From positions 1-44,824 of IMG/VR virus record IMGVR_UViG_3300046387_000063: a stretch of DNA of 44,824 nucleotides, one strand, 5' to 3'. Shown here piece after piece: positions 40,919 through 44,824 of this stretch (positions are counted from its first letter, which is position 1; each line of letters begins with the position of its first letter). A program made the position numbers and the translations under genes. The stretch is from a virus. The notes below the pieces were generated by a model. That model did no database searches and was not told where the DNA came from. It worked only from the letters and a program-made list of their open reading frames with translations.

Positions 40919-41458
40919 ATGGCAAAAGCAAAAGGCGCTCATTATGTAGATAACAAGAAGTTCCATCAAGCAATGATTGATTGGAAAGAGAAATGTAAAG
41001 ATGCAGAAGAAGCTGGAGATGAAGTTCCCCAGATTACTGACTATATTGGTTCATGTTTTCTGAAGATTGCAAACGGACTTTCATATAGACCAAACTTTAT
41101 TAACTACACATATAGACAAGAAATGATATCTGATGGTATAGAAAACTGTTTACAGTACATACACAACTTTAATCCAGAGAAATCTAAGAATCCATTTGCA
41201 TATTTTACACAGATAATCTATTATGCATTTATTCGTAGAATACAGAAAGAAAAGAAACAAACTCATGTAAAACATAGAATGATTGAGAAACAAGAATATA
41301 TGCCATATGTTACAATGGATGGAGATCAAACAAATTATTCTGTAAGTGGTTTTGATATAAATGTAATGGTGCCTGATGAGGCTGTATATAAACCAAAGAA
41401 AAAAGAAACCAAAGATGACCCAAAAGGTCTTGAAAATTTTATGGATACTGACGATTGA
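40919..41458 (+). CDS. gp55: Late sigma factor gp55
   Basis: 179 aa (T4 gp55 is 185), the highly diverged sigma70-family factor that directs host RNA polymerase to TATAAATA late promoters. Matching segments are TDYIGSCFLKIANGLSYRPNF, DGIENCLQYIHNFNPEKSKNPFAYF and IIYYAFIRRIQKEKKQ, the sigma-region-2-like core that binds polymerase and the -10 octamer. The C-terminal tail (ending GLENFMDTDD) fits the sliding-clamp-binding region of gp55. An AAAAAGGAA ribosome site sets the ATG. It heads the 55-47-46-methyltransferase unit behind a perfect host-type promoter. Confidence 0.95.
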   Translation: MAKAKGAHYVDNKKFHQAMIDWKEKCKDAEEAGDEVPQITDYIGSCFLKIANGLSYRPNFINYTYRQEMISDGIENCLQYIHNFNPEKSKNPFAYFTQIIYYAFIRRIQKEKKQTHVKHRMIEKQEYMPYVTMDGDQTNYSVSGFDINVMVPDEAVYKPKKKETKDDPKGLENFMDTDD

Positions 41459-42516
41459 AAATTGCGATAATTACTGACACTCACTTTGGTGCTAGAAACG
41501 ATAATAATAACTTCAACGAATACTTCTACAAATTCTATGAAGAACAATTTTTTCCATATCTAAAAGAACACAATATTAAAGATTGTATTCATTTAGGTGA
41601 TATTATGGATAGAAGAAAATATGTATCTTATAGAATAGCAAAAGATTTTCGTGAAAGATTTATTTTACCTTTTTCTCAACTAGGAGTTAATCTTCATGTT
41701 CTAGTTGGAAACCACGATACCTATTTTAAAAATACAAATGAAGTTAACTCTGTAGAGGAGTTAATTGGTAATAGGTATGATAATATAAAAATCTATCCAG
41801 AGGCTGAAGAAGTTACATTTGACAATTTGAATGTTTTGTTTCTGCCTTGGATTAATGCAACAAATCATGCATCTACAATGTCTGCAATAGAAAAATCAAA
41901 AGCAGAAATGTGTATGGGTCATTTAGAGATTGCTGGTTTTGAAATGATGAAAGGTATGAAGAACGAACATGGAATTAATAAATCTATTTTTACAAAATTT
42001 GATACAGTTTTTAGTGGGCATTTCCATCACAAATCTGATGATGGTCACATCTATTACTTGGGTAGTCCATATGAGTTTTATTGGAATGATTGTGAAGATA
42101 GAAAAGGATTTCATGTACTCGACACAGAGAGTAGGAGCTTGGATAGAATAATCAATCCTAGAACTATTCACAAGAAGATATATTATGATGACACTCAAAA
42201 CGATTACAAGTCACACGACTTAGAACAATACAAAGATAATTATGTTAAGGTAATCGTAGTTAATAAGAAAGATTTGTATCAGTTCGACCAGTTTACTGAA
42301 AGATTACTCAAAGCAGATTCACATGAAGTAAAAATCATAGAAGACTTTTCTGACTTAGATGCAAACACAGTATCAGATGATATTGTAGAAAACACACAAG
42401 ACACTATGACACTTCTAAGTAAATACATTGATGAGTTAGATGTTACACTAGATAAAGGTAGACTCAAAAATCTACAAAGACAACTATATACAGAAGCCCA
42501 GGATTTAGAGATTTGA
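41455..42516 (+). CDS. gp47: Recombination nuclease subunit gp47 (Mre11-like)
   Basis: 353 aa (T4 gp47 is 339). Metallophosphoesterase motifs appear in order: DTHFG (Asp 8, His 10), HLGDIMDRR, VGNHDTY, MGHLE and SGHFHH, then YLGSPYE. It pairs with gp46 to resect double-strand ends for recombination. The start is TTG at 41455, overlapping the gene 55 stop (TTGA). It gives MKIAIITDTHFG, placing the first motif exactly where the family has it, and no ATG alternative exists before that motif. Confidence 0.94.
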   Translation: MKIAIITDTHFGARNDNNNFNEYFYKFYEEQFFPYLKEHNIKDCIHLGDIMDRRKYVSYRIAKDFRERFILPFSQLGVNLHVLVGNHDTYFKNTNEVNSVEELIGNRYDNIKIYPEAEEVTFDNLNVLFLPWINATNHASTMSAIEKSKAEMCMGHLEIAGFEMMKGMKNEHGINKSIFTKFDTVFSGHFHHKSDDGHIYYLGSPYEFYWNDCEDRKGFHVLDTESRSLDRIINPRTIHKKIYYDDTQNDYKSHDLEQYKDNYVKVIVVNKKDLYQFDQFTERLLKADSHEVKIIEDFSDLDANTVSDDIVENTQDTMTLLSKYIDELDVTLDKGRLKNLQRQLYTEAQDLEI

Positions 42517-44222
42517 TTAATTTTAAGTATGTGAGATGGAAGAACTTTCTTTCAACTGGAAACCAACCTACAGAAATTCAACTAGATAAAAACCCTACCA
42601 CTCTTATCATTGGTGAGAATGGTGCTGGTAAATCTACAGTACTAGATGCAATTTGTTTTGGTTTGTTTGGTAAACCATTTCGTTCTATTAGTAAAAATCA
42701 AATGGTTAATTCTATTAATAATGGTGCAACTATGGTAGAGGTTGAGTTTTCTATTGGAACTGTACAATATAAAGTAGTTCGTGGCATCAAACCAAATAAG
42801 TTTGAGATATATCAAAATGATAAGATGATGAACCTTGAAGCAAATGTTCGTGATTATCAAAAGATACTAGAACAACAAATACTAAAATTAAACTATAGTT
42901 CTTTTACACAAGTTGTTATACTTGGTAGTGCATCATGGGCTCCATTTATGCAACTTAAAACAAAACACAGACGAGAAGTTGTAGAAGAAATATTAGATAT
43001 TAAAATCTTTTCTACTATGAATCTCATTCTAAAACAAAAGTTAAAAACTGTACTTGAAGATATTCGTGATATAGAACATCAATATGATTTGGTGCAATCG
43101 AAAATTAGTATGCAAGAAACTCATATCAAAGGTATGAAAGAAAACAAAAACAAAATCATTGAACAAAAAGAAAAACAAATTAAAGAAAACAAAATAGAGT
43201 TACAAAAAAGAAAAGAGAAAGAAAACCTATTACAATATGAAAATAATGACTTACTAGAAAATATGGCTGGTGAGAATAAAGTTACTGATAAGAAAGATAA
43301 ACTAAAAGATATTCACTTTAAACTAAAAGACAAACATAGTCGTGAAAGTAAAATGATTACTTTTTATGAAGAAAATGATGAGTGTCCAACTTGTGAACAA
43401 CTTATTAGTTTTAATTTTAAAGAGAAAAAAATAAAACAAAATCAAACATCAGTAAAACTACTTGACGAGGGATTATTAAAACTTACAGATGAAATGTCTA
43501 AAGTAGATGTTAAGTTAAAAGAATATAAGACAATAGCAAAACATATAAGAGATAACGAAGTTCTTATTGCACAAACTAATACATCTATTTTAGAACTAGA
43601 AAAGTTTAATGTAAAACTACAAACTGAAATTAATGGATATAAGACAGATAGTAAAGAAGAAACTGATACAGATAAATTAAAAGATTTAGAAGAAAACTTA
43701 GAAAGTATATCTAAACAAAAAACTAAATTAAAAGAAGATAAGATATACTATGAAGCTGCAAGAAGTATGTTGATGGATACTGGAATCAAGACTAAGATTA
43801 TTAAACAGTATTTGCCTATAATGAATAAGTTGATAAACAAGTATCTAACTTCTATGGAATTTTATGTGAACTTCACTCTTGATGAAAACTTTGAGGAAAC
43901 AATCAAGTCACGATATCGTGATGAGTTTTCTTATGCATCATTTAGTGAGGGTGAGAAAATGCGAATAGACCTTGCATTACTCTTTACATGGAGAGCTATT
44001 GCTAAGATGAAAAACTCTACAAATACTAATCTACTTATGTTAGATGAAATATTTGATAGTTCATTAGATGGTACTGGAACTGATGAGTTCCTAAAAATAT
44101 TGAATACATTGAGTGGAGAAAATGTATTTGTAATAAGTCATAAACAAGATGCTCTTGCTGACAAGTTTAGAGAAACCATCAAGTTTGAAAAGATAAGGAA
44201 TTTTAGTCATGTTGCTACTTAA
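42513..44222 (+). CDS. gp46: Recombination nuclease subunit gp46 (Rad50-like)
   Basis: 569 aa (T4 gp46 is 560), an SMC/Rad50-type ATPase. Walker A GENGAGKS (34-41), a long coiled coil from about 180 to 430 broken by the zinc hook CPTC (Cys 291, Cys 294), the signature FSEGEKMRIDLALLF and Walker B LLMLDEIFDSSLD are all visible, followed by VISHKQD (switch His). It starts at TTG 42513 in a TTGA overlap with the gene 47 stop, the same device as at gene 47. The 3' end overlaps the methyltransferase gene by 14 nt. Confidence 0.95.
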   Translation: MINFKYVRWKNFLSTGNQPTEIQLDKNPTTLIIGENGAGKSTVLDAICFGLFGKPFRSISKNQMVNSINNGATMVEVEFSIGTVQYKVVRGIKPNKFEIYQNDKMMNLEANVRDYQKILEQQILKLNYSSFTQVVILGSASWAPFMQLKTKHRREVVEEILDIKIFSTMNLILKQKLKTVLEDIRDIEHQYDLVQSKISMQETHIKGMKENKNKIIEQKEKQIKENKIELQKRKEKENLLQYENNDLLENMAGENKVTDKKDKLKDIHFKLKDKHSRESKMITFYEENDECPTCEQLISFNFKEKKIKQNQTSVKLLDEGLLKLTDEMSKVDVKLKEYKTIAKHIRDNEVLIAQTNTSILELEKFNVKLQTEINGYKTDSKEETDTDKLKDLEENLESISKQKTKLKEDKIYYEAARSMLMDTGIKTKIIKQYLPIMNKLINKYLTSMEFYVNFTLDENFEETIKSRYRDEFSYASFSEGEKMRIDLALLFTWRAIAKMKNSTNTNLLMLDEIFDSSLDGTGTDEFLKILNTLSGENVFVISHKQDALADKFRETIKFEKIRNFSHVAT

Positions 44223-44824
44223 CGGAGATTGCATTGAAGAAATGCAGAAACTAATTGATGATGGAGTACAAGTGGATTCAGTTGTTACTGACCCACCATA
44301 TCACTTGACATCTATTGTAAAACGATTTGGTAAAGAAAACTCTGCACCAGCACAGTTTGGAACAGATGGTGCATATGCAAGAGCATCAACTGGATTTATG
44401 GGTAAAGAGTGGGATGGTGGAGATATTGCATTTAGACCAGAAACTTGGGAACTTGCATTGAAACTATTGAAGCCAGGTGGACATCTACTTGCATTTTCTG
44501 CTTCTCGTAATTATCATAGAATGGCAGTTGCAATCGAAGATGCTGGTTTTGAGATTCGTGACCAGATGATGTGGTTATATGGAAGTGGTTTTCCTAAAAG
44601 TCAGAATATGGGAAAAGCAATAGATAAAAAACAAGGCAATGATAGAGAAGTTTTAGGTACAAAAATTACTAACGTAGGTATGCAAGGTAACAATTTTAAA
44701 AGAGGTTCTAAGTCTGGAGAAGTTGAAGTTACAAAAGGTAACTCTGAATGGGAAGGCTGGGGAACTGCATTGAAACCAGCACATGAACCTATAGTGATGG
44801 CAAGAAAACCTTTATCAGAAAGTT
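44209..44824 (+). CDS. DNA (N4/N6) methyltransferase, beta-type order (partial, runs off right edge)
   Basis: 205 codons are visible; the frame is open at the window end. It starts MLLLNGDCIEEMQKL with catalytic DPPY at 29-32, followed by GFMGKEWDGG, LKPGGHLLAFSASRNYHRMA and MMWLYGSGFPKSQNMGKAID, then GWGTALKPAHEPIVMARKP. That is the pattern of phage site-specific methyltransferases that modify exocyclic amino groups of A or C. Catalytic motif before the SAM-binding motif is the beta-class order. The SAM FxGxG motif should lie beyond the edge. No partner restriction enzyme is visible, so protection of phage DNA or regulation is likelier than a restriction system. The ATG lies inside gene 46. 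Confidence 0.88.
   Translation, partial: MLLLNGDCIEEMQKLIDDGVQVDSVVTDPPYHLTSIVKRFGKENSAPAQFGTDGAYARASTGFMGKEWDGGDIAFRPETWELALKLLKPGGHLLAFSASRNYHRMAVAIEDAGFEIRDQMMWLYGSGFPKSQNMGKAIDKKQGNDREVLGTKITNVGMQGNNFKRGSKSGEVEVTKGNSEWEGWGTALKPAHEPIVMARKPLSES

Overview
The window looks like part of the genome of a marine T4-type myovirus (contractile-tailed phage). Three things point there. The morphogenesis genes run in the order known from T4-like cyanophages and pelagiphages: 13-14-15-16-17-18-19-20-(67)-21-22-23, then a tail-completion gene, uvsY, uvsW, 55, 47 and 46. The DNA is clearly A+T rich. Auxiliary genes typical of marine T4-like phages are present (2-oxoglutarate/Fe(II) oxygenases, many beta-rich fibre genes). 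The host cannot be read directly. A low-GC marine alphaproteobacterium such as SAR11 is a reasonable guess, because a DUF1289 gene is present and no photosynthesis gene is seen.

Layout. Positions 1-23030 hold an unusually large adhesin/fibre locus. It has ten large repeat-rich structural genes, plus the 3' end of another at the left edge, interleaved with small genes of 58-121 codons. Positions 23062-27648 encode the neck (gp13, gp14), tail terminator (gp15) and terminase (gp16, gp17). Positions 27648-28068 hold two small non-structural genes: a DUF1289 protein and an oppositely oriented HNH-like zinc protein. Positions 28175-36783 encode tail sheath, tail tube, portal, prohead core, protease, scaffold and major capsid protein, ending in a strong intrinsic terminator. 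Positions 36846-44824 encode a tail-tube-family protein, UvsY, two different 2OG-Fe(II) oxygenases, UvsW, a conserved protein of unknown role, late sigma factor gp55, the gp47/gp46 recombination nuclease, and the start of a DNA methyltransferase.

Regulation is legible. The T4 late-promoter octamer TATAAATA, or a close variant, lies just upstream of nearly every structural transcription unit, and the sigma factor that would read it (gp55) is encoded here behind a perfect TTGACA-N17-TATAAT promoter. A second sigma70-like promoter lies before uvsY. In two places the late octamer sits only 5 nt from an ATG, which suggests leaderless late mRNAs.

The most interesting parts are the mosaic fibre locus (shared modules, a perfect 75-bp repeat between neighbouring fibre genes, three S74 self-cleaving fibres, a YadA-like segment, a LamG/SPRY adhesin, and a small-gene/large-gene alternation), the gp17-gp18 insertion locus, and the two leaderless-looking late genes. 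No RNA genes, CRISPR arrays or insertion sequences were seen. No stretch over 300 bases lacks a gene; the longest gap is 137 bases, before gene 55.
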